Shown here piece by piece: positions 15,370 to 22,268 of a stretch of 32,029 nt of DNA. Positions within the stretch are counted from its first letter, which is position 1; each line of letters opens with the position of its first letter. Location of the stretch: NCBI GenBank assembly GCA_902782535.1, contig CACZNM010000116.1:1-32029 (forward strand), in the 5' to 3' direction. The notes under the pieces were generated by a model. That model worked only from the letters and a program-made list of their open reading frames with translations, was not told the origin of the DNA and searched no databases. Source of the stretch: an uncultured Erysipelotrichaceae bacterium (GTDB taxonomy: Bacteria > Bacillota_I > Bacilli_A > RF39 > UBA660). The position numbers and the translations under genes were made by a program.

Positions 15370-15669
15370 ATGAATTATGCTATTGAACTAGTATTTGATG
15401 AAGAAAGCCAAAAAGTTATTAATAATTTAAGGGCAAAACTAAGTGAAAATGGTGTACATGATGAAGCGGTTAAATTAAATCATGTATCTATAGGAGATTA
15501 TAAAACAGGTAATATTGATGAATTAAAAAATAGAGTAATAGAATTTTCTAAAACAATTAAACCATTTGGAATAGCATTAGTTTCAGTAGGAACCTTTATG
15601 ACAAAAGAAAATGTTATATTTTTAGAACCTGTTATTACTAGAGAATTAATAGATGTTATCATGATTTAA
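15370..15669 (+). pseudogene. Truncated 2H phosphoesterase (2'-5' RNA ligase-like)
   Basis: This 99-codon ORF matches the first half of the 2H phosphoesterase superfamily (LigT/2'-5' RNA ligase type). A strand MNYAIELVFDEE is followed by the first HxS/T motif in LNHVSIGDY (about residues 37-45), then a helix and VSVGTFMTKENVIFLEP. Full-length members run to about 170 residues and need a second HxT/S motif, which is absent. The reading frame stops at IMI, and a different frame stays open over 15663-15746 (HDLIPQKVIKVNYKDF...), suggesting a frameshift plus deletion. The ribosome binding site AAAGGAGTG is intact, so the fragment may still be translated, but catalysis is unlikely. Confidence 0.6.
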
Positions 15670-15746
15670 TACCACAAAAAGTTATTAAAGTTAATTATAA
15701 AGATTTTGAAAAATATTTTCATAGAGAAATTAGAAAAATGAGGTAA
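15663..15746 (+). pseudogene. Out-of-frame coding remnant
   Basis: The frame offset from the truncated 2H gene encodes DLIPQKVIKVNYKDFEKYF and then HREIRKMR-stop. Its residue composition is that of a real protein C-terminus, yet it has no start. It may be the tail of the 2H protein after a frameshift or the end of another lost gene. Its last codons (ATG AGG TAA) double as the ribosome binding site of the next gene. Confidence 0.35.
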
Positions 15747-15750
15747 AAAA

Positions 15751-16782
15751 ATGATTAAGCCAAATAAGTTAAAAAAGGGAGATAAAGTTGCAATTGTAAG
15801 TCTTTCATGGGGAGGACTCGGTGATGAAAAATTAATTCATAAATATTATATAGCTAAAGAAAGATTAGAAAATGATTTTGGATTAGAAGTAATTACGATG
15901 CCTAATGCTTTAAAAGGTAGTAAATATATTTACGAACATCCAGAAGCAAGGGCACAAGATTTGATGGATGCATTTAAAGATGAATCAATAAAAGGTATTT
16001 TTTGTGCAATAGGTGGAAGTGATACTATAAGATTATTACCCTATATAGATTATGAAGTAATAAAAAATAATCCTAAGATATTTATGGGATATTCTGATAC
16101 AACAGTCAATCATTTTATGATGAATAAAGCTGGAATTATTTCTTATTATGGACCATCAATAATGTGTGAATTTGGTGAGTATGTTAAGATGTTTGATTAT
16201 ACAAAAGAGGCAGTAGAAAATATTTTGTTTAATGATAGTGAAAATTATGAAATAAAGTCAAGTGAAATTTGGTCAAATGATTTTGTACCATGGAAAGAAG
16301 AAAATATAAATGTTGCTAAAAAGACATTGAAAGAAGAACATGGATATGAAGTGTTACAAGGCTCTGGTACTGTAACTGGAAAAGTACTAGGTGGATGTAT
16401 TGATGTTTTTCCAATGATGACAGGTACTAGAATATGGCCTACCAAAGAAGAATGGAAAGATAAGATATTATTATTGGAAACAAGTGAGGAAAAGCCAAGT
16501 CCAGATTTAGTTACATATTATCTTAGAAATTTAGGGGCACAAGGAATATTTGAAGTAATAAAAGGTATAATTGTTGGAAAGCCACAAGATGAAAAATACT
16601 ATGATGAATATAAAGATGTATATAAAAAGGTAATGAAAGAATTTAAATGCGAAGATTTACCAATAATGTATAATATTAATATAGGTCATGCATATCCAAT
16701 TGGTATAATACCATTAGGAATAAATATAAAAATTGATTATACAAACAAAAAAATATATCTTCTTGAATCAGCAACTAAATAG
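15751..16782 (+). CDS. S66 family peptidase, MccF / LD-carboxypeptidase-like
   Basis: A 343-residue serine peptidase of family S66. The family contains LD-carboxypeptidase A, which trims muropeptides, and MccF, which cleaves microcin C-type peptide nucleotides and gives immunity. The Ser-Glu-His triad is visible: S115 (FMGYSDTT), E243 (LLLETSEE) and H313 (NIGHAYP). The family start KKGDKVAIVSLSWGG (8-22) and AIGGSDTIRLLPYID (86-100) are clear. The length and the SLS-W-G variant suit MccF-like members, but the two subgroups cannot be separated here. No microcin gene is near. GAGGTAA precedes the ATG. It lies in the variable region between the 2H remnant and an acetyltransferase gene. Confidence 0.85.
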   Translation: MIKPNKLKKGDKVAIVSLSWGGLGDEKLIHKYYIAKERLENDFGLEVITMPNALKGSKYIYEHPEARAQDLMDAFKDESIKGIFCAIGGSDTIRLLPYIDYEVIKNNPKIFMGYSDTTVNHFMMNKAGIISYYGPSIMCEFGEYVKMFDYTKEAVENILFNDSENYEIKSSEIWSNDFVPWKEENINVAKKTLKEEHGYEVLQGSGTVTGKVLGGCIDVFPMMTGTRIWPTKEEWKDKILLLETSEEKPSPDLVTYYLRNLGAQGIFEVIKGIIVGKPQDEKYYDEYKDVYKKVMKEFKCEDLPIMYNINIGHAYPIGIIPLGINIKIDYTNKKIYLLESATK

Positions 16783-16948
16783 AAGAAATTGATTGGGATT
16801 AATTAAAATTAAACTAATATCAATATCTTGTGACACTTTTTGTAATACTTTCTAGAAATGCTTCTAAAATAAAGCTTTGTGAGAATTGGCATCTTACATA
16901 ATTAATATAAAAATTTAACTAAGCAGTCATTAAAAATGAGGTGAATTT

Positions 16949-17362
16949 ATGAAAATTGAAAAGGTAAAGTCAAATGAAAAAATAGAAAAATTTATAGAAG
17001 AAGAACAACAAAAATATGAAACAAAAAATGACATTGAATGTAATTATACACCATTTTGTTTCGTAGCTAAAGAAAATGATGAACTAGTTGGTGCAATTGA
17101 AGGTGCAACATTTTTTTCAGAAGTATATATAGATGAATTAGTGGTAAAGGATAATCAAAGAGGAAGAGGCATAGGTACAAAATTAATTAATGCTGTTGAG
17201 GAGTATTATAAAGATTCTGGATTTAATAATATGAATACTTGCACCAATGAATTTCAAGCATCTATTTTTTATGAGAAATGTGGTTTTGAATTAGAATTTG
17301 TTAGAAAGAATAAAGATAATCCAAAATTAAATAAATATTTTTATATAAAATATTTTAAATAA
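16949..17362 (+). CDS. GNAT family N-acetyltransferase
   Basis: A 137-residue small acetyltransferase. Strand 4 and motif A are VYIDELVVKDNQRGRGIGTKLI (about 63-84), with the Q/R-x-x-G-x-G acetyl-CoA loop. The C-terminal half has the usual ASIFYEKCGFELE (about 108-120). The length is typical of minimal GNATs, close to aminoglycoside or protein acetyltransferases, but the substrate is not predictable. GAGGTG lies seven bases before the ATG. The 166 bases upstream (16783-16948) show no gene, only an imperfect hairpin near 16791-16827 without a T-run. The Nudix gene follows after 13 bases. Confidence 0.8.
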   Translation: MKIEKVKSNEKIEKFIEEEQQKYETKNDIECNYTPFCFVAKENDELVGAIEGATFFSEVYIDELVVKDNQRGRGIGTKLINAVEEYYKDSGFNNMNTCTNEFQASIFYEKCGFELEFVRKNKDNPKLNKYFYIKYFK

Positions 17363-17375
17363 AAGAGGTTATATA

Positions 17376-17825
17376 ATGGTAAATTATACATGGTATAATA
17401 CTTCTGTACCAAAAGATATAGAAGTTAGACAAGTTTATGGTATTGTGTTTTCAAATGACTTTGATGTTTTATTAAGAATAGAAGATAATAATTATAAATT
17501 AACAGGTGGAAAGCCAGAAGAAAATGAATCATATGAAGAAACATTAAAAAGAGAATATATTGAAGAGTTAAATGTTGAATTAGATGATTGCTATTATTTA
17601 GGATATTTATTGGTAGAAGATAATAATGAAAGATATGCTCAAGTTAGAATGATCGCTAAAATAAAAAGTATTAATGAAAATCATATTGACCGTGCTACTG
17701 GTAAGATGTATGGAAGAGAGTTAGTAAGTATTAATAAGGTAAAAGAATTATTAAATTATCAAGATGAAGCAGGTAATTTAATGATAGATGAAGCAATAAA
17801 AAAAGCTAAAGAAATATATGGTTAA
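17376..17825 (+). CDS. Nudix hydrolase
   Basis: A 149-residue Nudix protein, which hydrolyses a nucleoside diphosphate linked to another group using Mg2+. The Nudix box starts at G45: G-KPEEN-E51-x7-R59-E60-Y-I-E63-E64-L-N-V. All metal-binding glutamates are present; the usual G near the end of the box is N66. The preceding strand VYGIVFSNDFDVLLRIEDNNYKLTGG fits the fold. The substrate is unknown. AAGAGG precedes the ATG, and the gene follows the acetyltransferase gene by 13 bases, so they form a pair. Compared with the Nudix domain at 11189 it keeps the R and loses the late G, so the two are not recent duplicates. Confidence 0.83.
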   Translation: MVNYTWYNTSVPKDIEVRQVYGIVFSNDFDVLLRIEDNNYKLTGGKPEENESYEETLKREYIEELNVELDDCYYLGYLLVEDNNERYAQVRMIAKIKSINENHIDRATGKMYGRELVSINKVKELLNYQDEAGNLMIDEAIKKAKEIYG

Positions 17826-17834
17826 AAGTATTAG

Positions 17835-17963
17835 ACAATTGAAAATAATTGTGGTGTTTTAAAAGAGGTAATATTTGATTCACAAGAAAATTGTAATTTT
17901 AAAAAATATTGGATAAATGTAAAAGAAGCATTAAATAAAAAAGAAGAAATCAGAAGGAGGTAA
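17835..17963 (+). pseudogene. C-terminal remnant of an acetyltransferase (GNAT)
   Basis: Directly after the Nudix stop, an open frame without a start encodes TIENNCGVLKEVIFDSQEN, then CNFKKYWINVKEALNKK, ending at TAA 17961-17963. The pattern (IExNxGVL ... KKYWI) is the C-terminal end of a GNAT enzyme, like VIEKNQGIYEN ... YRRYWI in the intact protein at 12268. The N-terminal domain, including motif A, is missing. This is a decayed gene. Confidence 0.6.
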
Positions 17964-17968
17964 TTCAA

Positions 17969-18160
17969 ATGAATAATGAAGGAAAAGTTATCAAGATGAA
18001 TATCAACTGTTTGATTGAAATTTATTCTAGATTTTTCGCAAATTTCTATAAAATAAGGGAAAATTTATCAAAATAGAAAAAAAGTTCCCAAAATGACATG
18101 GCATTAGATTCGAGTCTAACTTTTGGTAAATACTTTGATAAAATTGACTTAAATGTGTAG
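17969..18160 (+). pseudogene. Small ORF interrupted by an in-frame TAG
   Basis: A strong ribosome binding site (AGAAGGAGG) precedes ATG 17969, which opens a 35-codon ORF (MNNEGKVIKMNINCLIEIYS...) ending at TAG 18074-18076. The same frame then continues for 27 codons (including DMALDSSLTFGKYFDKIDLN) to TAG 18158-18160. The second part looks like real coding sequence, so this may be a short gene broken by a nonsense mutation, or the remains of a longer one. I recognise no family. The promoter of the next gene overlaps its end. Confidence 0.4.
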
Positions 18161-18172
18161 ATATTATATACT
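18144..18172 (+). promoter_or_regulatory. Promoter of the 18193 gene
   Basis: TTGACT at 18144-18149, a 17-base spacer and TATACT at 18167-18172. The predicted start is near 18179, directly in front of AGAGGAGG and the ATG at 18193. It is the best promoter in the 11-20 kb region. Confidence 0.65.
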
Positions 18173-18192
18173 CTTCTAAGAGGAGGAAATAT

Positions 18193-18675
18193 ATGGAACT
18201 TAATTATGATTTTAGGAATTTAACATATGAAGATATTCAAATGTGGAGTCATGCACCCCATTCAACAAAATATGATTTATGTTATCGTATAGCTGAAGAT
18301 GAAGAATTAAAACATGATAAAATTGCTCTTATGAATATAGTATCTATTCATGGTGTAGAACCATGGATACTGGATTATATTGGTGATGATGTAAGAAATG
18401 ATATGGAATTTTTAACTGTTTTAATTAATTCTACCGATGAGACTAGGTTTTCTTTTAATGAATTTTTTACAAGGAATGATGATGGTTTTACTTTTAAATA
18501 TGTAGACAAAATTTCTCCAGAAATTAGATGTAATGAAATGTTTTGGGATATTTTGAATGCACATTCTTTTGAATTATCTAAAAAAAATCCACAAATGAGT
18601 ATATATAGATTTGATAAAGCAACCGAAATTTCTAAAGCTCAATCTGAATTAGAACAAAAAGGAAAAAGATTATAA
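18193..18675 (+). CDS. Hypothetical protein, 160 aa
   Basis: I do not recognise this protein. It is acidic and mainly helical, with no membrane segment or signal peptide. Two stretches have a similar pattern, LDYIGDDVRNDMEFLTVLIN and VDKISPEIRCNEMFWDILN (I/Y-x-x-x-x-R-x-D/N-x-x-F-x-x-x-L), suggesting a repeated helical unit of about 50 residues. This distantly resembles DUF4116-type repeats, but I would not rely on it. It has a good ribosome binding site (AGAGGAGG), its own promoter (18144-18172) and its own terminator (18677-18705), so it is a single-gene unit inside a region of otherwise promoter-poor genes. Confidence 0.65.
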   Translation: MELNYDFRNLTYEDIQMWSHAPHSTKYDLCYRIAEDEELKHDKIALMNIVSIHGVEPWILDYIGDDVRNDMEFLTVLINSTDETRFSFNEFFTRNDDGFTFKYVDKISPEIRCNEMFWDILNAHSFELSKKNPQMSIYRFDKATEISKAQSELEQKGKRL

Positions 18676-18676
18676 T

Positions 18677-18705
18677 AAAAATGCTTATTGCCAATAAGCA
18701 TTTTT
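18677..18705 (+). terminator. Terminator of the 18193 gene
   Basis: A perfect 13-bp stem (AAAAATGCTTATT with AATAAGCATTTTT) around GCC, starting two bases after the stop. Confidence 0.85.
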
Positions 18706-18708
18706 ACG

Positions 18709-18801
18709 CAAAAAACAACGATTAATGGTTGTATTGATTGGAATCCAGCTAATGAATTTTACAAGTATATGGGTTGGCATTCCTATGCAACATTTAGATA
18801 A
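18709..18801 (+). pseudogene. C-terminal remnant of a second acetyltransferase (GNAT)
   Basis: After the terminator, an open frame without a start encodes TINGCIDWNPANEFYKYMGW followed by HSYATFR-stop. The pattern (D-x-N-x-x-A-x-x-F-Y-K-x-x-G-W) is the conserved end of a GNAT acetyltransferase. Everything upstream is lost, and the terminator of the preceding gene sits where the rest of the gene would be. This is a decayed gene unrelated in sequence to the 17835 remnant. Confidence 0.6.
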
Positions 18802-18825
18802 AAAAAGAAAAATGAGGTAATATTT

Positions 18826-19377
18826 ATGATGTATGAAACACCACAATTAGAAACAGAAAGATTAATATTAAAAAGAGGAACATATGATGATTTTGTAAAG
18901 GTATATGAATATGATTTTACTAAATTAAGAAATATAAATGGTGAATTTGAATTTGTTAAATATGATCCAGAAAGATTAAAAGGTTGGGAAATCCCTGATC
19001 CTGAAACATACGATTGGCTTTTATATTTAAAAGAAACAATGGAACCTATTGGAAATGTTGTTGCAAATCGAGAACAAAAAGATATTAAAGCAATTGAACT
19101 CGCTTTCAATACTCATCCAAACTATTGGAGAAAAGGTTATACAAGTGAAGCTATTATTGAAATAATGAGATTCTTATTTAAACAAGGGTATGAAAATATA
19201 TTATGTGGATATGATGAAGGTAATATTAAATCAAAATCAATAGGAGAAAAACTTGGATTTTTACCATATGAAGTAGAAGAAAATGCTTGGACAAAAAATG
19301 GTGTATCAATAACAAGATACACAAGTATATTATCAAAAGAAAGATTTAATGAATTATATAAAACAAATAGTAAATAA
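18826..19377 (+). CDS. RimJ/RimL-type N-acetyltransferase
   Basis: A 183-residue GNAT of the RimJ/RimL type (acetylation of ribosomal protein N-termini or small-molecule amines). The hallmark start LETERLILKRGTYDDF covers residues 8-23. Motif A is IELAFNTHPNYWRKGYTSEAI, followed by the end motif GNIKSKSIGEKLGFLPY. The first codons read ATG ATG; GAGGTAA lies seven bases before the first ATG. The 125 bases after it (19378-19502) hold no gene and no terminator that I can see. The substrate is unknown. Confidence 0.83.
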   Translation: MMYETPQLETERLILKRGTYDDFVKVYEYDFTKLRNINGEFEFVKYDPERLKGWEIPDPETYDWLLYLKETMEPIGNVVANREQKDIKAIELAFNTHPNYWRKGYTSEAIIEIMRFLFKQGYENILCGYDEGNIKSKSIGEKLGFLPYEVEENAWTKNGVSITRYTSILSKERFNELYKTNSK

Positions 19378-19502
19378 AGATAATGTGCTAATATTAATAA
19401 ATAATTACTAAAAAGTATAAAAAGCAACTAAAAATAGCTAAAAATAGCATGCCATTTGATACTTGGTATTGACGGTTAACATAATATAAAAGAGGTGATA
19501 TT

Positions 19503-20285
19503 ATGATTTATAATACATGTAATAATATATCTGAATTAAATGATTTAAAGGATTATTTTAATAGTGAATTAATAAATGATTTATATTTTAAACCTAAAAA
19601 AGTTAATAAAGATTTAATAGATGAAAAATTAAATAATTCCAATTATATAGAAAAATTTAATAATATTATAAATAATTATAAAGATTATGATATAGAAAAA
19701 CTAATAAGTGAAAAGATAAGTAATTTTGAAAAAAATACATCATTTAAATTAGATAGTTATAAGATATATGTAATAATAGGTCTTGATACCACTACAATAT
19801 ATTCAATTAAATATAAGGATGAAGATGTTACAGTACTATTACTTGAATCTACAAATGGTAATATGGATAATTTGGACATGTTACTAGCACATGAATTTAC
19901 TCACTTTGTTAGAAGACAAATATTTAAAAGAGACATATTTGAAAATTCTATAGGAGAAAGATTTATAGTTGAAGGTATAGGATGTAATTATTCAAGAGAG
20001 ATAGTACCTAATAAAGAAGACTATGAATATTGTATTGTTAATAAAGATACTGTAGAATGGGTTAAAAACAATATTGATAAAGTAGAAGAACACATGTATG
20101 GTAAAATGGATACAAATGAATTAATGAGTGATTACTTTTATATGTTTGCCGATACGGAAAAAACAGGATTACCTGCAAGAACAGGTTATGTATATGGATA
20201 TTTAAAAGTAAAAGAATATTTAGAAAATAATAATCTAAGAATAAAAGATATTATTGATAAAGATTGGAAAGATATATTGAATTAA
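19503..20285 (+). CDS. DUF2268-like putative zinc protease
   Basis: A 260-residue protein with a zinc-peptidase motif, HEFTH at 130-134 (LLAHEFTHFVRR), and a downstream glutamate in FIVEGIG (E157) that would be the third zinc ligand, as in gluzincins. The order AHExTH ... EGxx fits the DUF2268 family of predicted Zn-dependent proteases. The N-terminal 110 residues are lysine- and asparagine-rich and helical, then strand-rich (YKIYVIIGLDTTTIYSIKY). There is no signal peptide, so it acts in the cytoplasm if at all. AAGAGGTG precedes the ATG. Very high A/T at silent positions (many AAT and AAA codons) is stronger than in neighbouring core genes. It ends 14 bases before rbgA. Confidence 0.72.
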   Translation: MIYNTCNNISELNDLKDYFNSELINDLYFKPKKVNKDLIDEKLNNSNYIEKFNNIINNYKDYDIEKLISEKISNFEKNTSFKLDSYKIYVIIGLDTTTIYSIKYKDEDVTVLLLESTNGNMDNLDMLLAHEFTHFVRRQIFKRDIFENSIGERFIVEGIGCNYSREIVPNKEDYEYCIVNKDTVEWVKNNIDKVEEHMYGKMDTNELMSDYFYMFADTEKTGLPARTGYVYGYLKVKEYLENNNLRIKDIIDKDWKDILN

Positions 20286-20299
20286 AGGAGTTGATCCAA

Positions 20300-21151
20300 A
20301 TGAATGAAAATCAAACTAATATAAACTGGTACCCAGGCCATATGGCTAAAACTAAAAGGGAAATTAAAGAAAAACTAGATTTAATAGATATTGTTTATGA
20401 AATAGTTGATGCGAGAATTCCTAAATCAAGTCGAATAATAGATTTAGATGATATTATCATAAATAAACCAAGAATTATTATTTTTACTAAATATGATTTA
20501 TGTGATAAAAGTATTACTGATAAGTATATTGATGAATTAAATAAAGAGTATGTTGTCTTAGAAACAAATTTAAAGGAAAATAGTAATATTAATAAGGATA
20601 TAATTGCTAAAACAGAAGAATTATTAAAAAATATTAATAATAAAAGACAAGAAAAAGGTCTTAATAAGAGAAATTATCGAGCTTTAGTAATTGGTGTGCC
20701 TAATGTCGGTAAAAGTACTTTGATTAATCGTTTAGCAGGACGTAATGTTGCTAAAACTGGTAATATTCCTGGTGTTACAAAAACTTTATCGTGGATTAAA
20801 TTAAATAAAAATATTGAATTATTGGATACACCGGGTATTTTGTGGCCAAAGATAAATGATCCAATACAAGCTTTAAATCTAGCAAGTTTATCAAGTATTA
20901 AAGAAGAAATACTAAATAAAGAAGAAATAGCAACATATATTATTGAAACATTATATAAGTATTATCCAGAATTATTAAAAGAAAAATATGGTATTGAAGA
21001 TATATGTGATATCAATAATGTATTTGATAAGATAGGACGAAAAAGAGGATGTTTATTAAAAGGTAATATTATTGATTTGGAAAAAGTTTACACAATTATT
21101 ATGAATGATTTAAAGGAAGGGAAAATAGGAAAAGTTAACTTTGATAGATAG
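20300..21151 (+). CDS. rbgA: Ribosome biogenesis GTPase RbgA
   Basis: A 283-residue circularly permuted GTPase (YlqF/RbgA) needed for late assembly of the 50S subunit. The family start INWYPGHMAKTKREI is clear. The G motifs come in permuted order: G4 TKYD, then G1 GVPNVGKST, G2 in the GVTKTLSW region and G3 DTPG, followed by the C-terminal RNA-binding helices with IGRKRGCLLKGN. I place the start at 20300 (MNENQ), with AAAGGAG at 20284-20290; an in-frame upstream extension to 20264 would overlap the previous gene and lacks conserved sequence. It marks the return from the variable region to core genes. Confidence 0.92.
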   Translation: MNENQTNINWYPGHMAKTKREIKEKLDLIDIVYEIVDARIPKSSRIIDLDDIIINKPRIIIFTKYDLCDKSITDKYIDELNKEYVVLETNLKENSNINKDIIAKTEELLKNINNKRQEKGLNKRNYRALVIGVPNVGKSTLINRLAGRNVAKTGNIPGVTKTLSWIKLNKNIELLDTPGILWPKINDPIQALNLASLSSIKEEILNKEEIATYIIETLYKYYPELLKEKYGIEDICDINNVFDKIGRKRGCLLKGNIIDLEKVYTIIMNDLKEGKIGKVNFDR

Positions 21152-21173
21152 CTTTTCTTTTTTTTAAAAAAAA

Positions 21174-21201
21174 TTAGCACTCATATATTGACAAGTGCTA
21201 A
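21174..21201 (+). promoter_or_regulatory. CIRCE operator 1
   Basis: TTAGCACTC at 21174-21182 and AAGTGCTAA at 21193-21201. This is the HrcA operator (consensus TTAGCACTC-N9-GAGTGCTAA) with one base change and a spacer one base longer than usual. The -35 of the promoter lies inside it. Confidence 0.85.
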
Positions 21202-21216
21202 TCATAAGATTATAAT
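21188..21216 (+). promoter_or_regulatory. Consensus promoter of the heat-shock operon
   Basis: TTGACA at 21188-21193, a 17-base spacer and TATAAT at 21211-21216: a perfect vegetative promoter. The -35 overlaps CIRCE 1, and the predicted start (about 21223) falls in CIRCE 2, so HrcA would block it from both sides. Confidence 0.85.
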
Positions 21217-21220
21217 GGTA

Positions 21221-21247
21221 TTAGCAATCAGAAAAAGAGAGTGCTAT
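21221..21247 (+). promoter_or_regulatory. CIRCE-like operator 2
   Basis: TTAGCAATC at 21221-21229, a nine-base spacer and GAGTGCTAT at 21239-21247. This is the canonical CIRCE layout with one change in each arm, placed at the transcription start and within the leader. Confidence 0.7.
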
Positions 21248-21260
21248 TTTGGAGGTAGAG

Positions 21261-22268
21261 ATGCTTACTAAAAGACAAAATGAAATATTAAAATTAATTG
21301 TTATGTCTTATATTAAACTTGCACATCCTGTTCCGTCTAGTCTTATTTGTGAAGAACTTAATTGTTCCTCTGCAACGGTAAGAAATGAAATGGTTGCTTT
21401 GGAAGAGGCTGGTTACTTAGAAAAAACGCATACATCATCTGGACGAGTACCATCTGAGGCTGGCTATAGGTATTACGTTGATAATTTGATGGATAAAGCA
21501 AATATTAATAAAGATGAAGAATATAAATTACAAACAATTTTCGCTAATCGTCAATTAGAATTATCTGATGTAATTACCAAGAGTTTACAAATAGTATCAG
21601 ATATGACTTTATATACATCGGTTATTTTAGATGAAAAATCACATGAGAATAAACTTAAAGAAATAAGTGTTGTTCCCATTAATAATACGGAGATGGTTGT
21701 TTTAATTGTTACAGATAAAGGTTATGTTGAACATAAAGATTTAAGACTTGATGATGTTAGTTTAGATGATATTAAAAATACCGTTAAATTAATCAATGAT
21801 TTAATTGTTGGTACACCAATTGATGAAATAAGTAGTAAGTTGGAATTTGATATTAAACCTATTATTTCAAAATATGTTAAGCAACATGAAATGTTATACA
21901 AAGCTTTCTATAATGTTTTTGAAGATATATCGAAACCTGGTAGTAACATTAATGTTGTTGGTAAAAATAATATCTTTAAACATAAAGAATTTAATGATAT
22001 CGATAAAGTTCAAGATATCTTTGAAAAATTGGATGATAAAGATACGATGCTTAGTATTAAAGAAGAAAATGATAATGATATAAAGGTATATATTGGTCAT
22101 GAAAGTAACTTGGATGATGATGTAACAGTGATTAAAACAAGTTACAAAACGGACAAAGATAATGGTACAATTGCCATAATTGGTCCAAAGAGAATGGAAT
22201 ATTCAAGAGTTGTTAATCTTCTTGATTATATAAAGAAGCAGATTGAGAGGGATGAAAATGGAAAATGA
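21261..22268 (+). CDS. hrcA: Heat-inducible transcription repressor HrcA
   Basis: A 335-residue repressor that binds CIRCE and controls the chaperone genes, with GroEL normally helping its folding. The N-terminal winged helix is MLTKRQNEILKLIVMSYI with CEELNCSSATVRNEMVALEEAGYLEKTHTSSGRVPSEAGYRYYVD, the strongest family block. The rest is the GAF-like dimerisation domain ending in GTIAIIGPKRMEYSRVVNLLDYI. The start at 21261 has GGAGG five bases upstream; an in-frame TTG at 21249 is too close to that site. It autoregulates through the two CIRCE repeats. It overlaps grpE by 11 bases. Confidence 0.93.
   Translation: MLTKRQNEILKLIVMSYIKLAHPVPSSLICEELNCSSATVRNEMVALEEAGYLEKTHTSSGRVPSEAGYRYYVDNLMDKANINKDEEYKLQTIFANRQLELSDVITKSLQIVSDMTLYTSVILDEKSHENKLKEISVVPINNTEMVVLIVTDKGYVEHKDLRLDDVSLDDIKNTVKLINDLIVGTPIDEISSKLEFDIKPIISKYVKQHEMLYKAFYNVFEDISKPGSNINVVGKNNIFKHKEFNDIDKVQDIFEKLDDKDTMLSIKEENDNDIKVYIGHESNLDDDVTVIKTSYKTDKDNGTIAIIGPKRMEYSRVVNLLDYIKKQIERDENGK

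Noticed and set aside
18084-18126. Hairpin and TTCGAGT loop resembling a tRNA T-arm remnant
   Set aside because: The T stem does not pair correctly (an extra base before TTC) and no D or anticodon arm precedes it. The same bases read well as protein in the interrupted ORF.
11189-20299. Variable region as an integron-type cassette array
   Set aside because: I find no attC-like repeats between the genes and no integron integrase. Genes differ in spacing and some overlap.
21152-21174. T-run and A-run after rbgA as a terminator
   Set aside because: The potential stem is only A-T pairs with mismatches; it may end transcription weakly, but I cannot call it.
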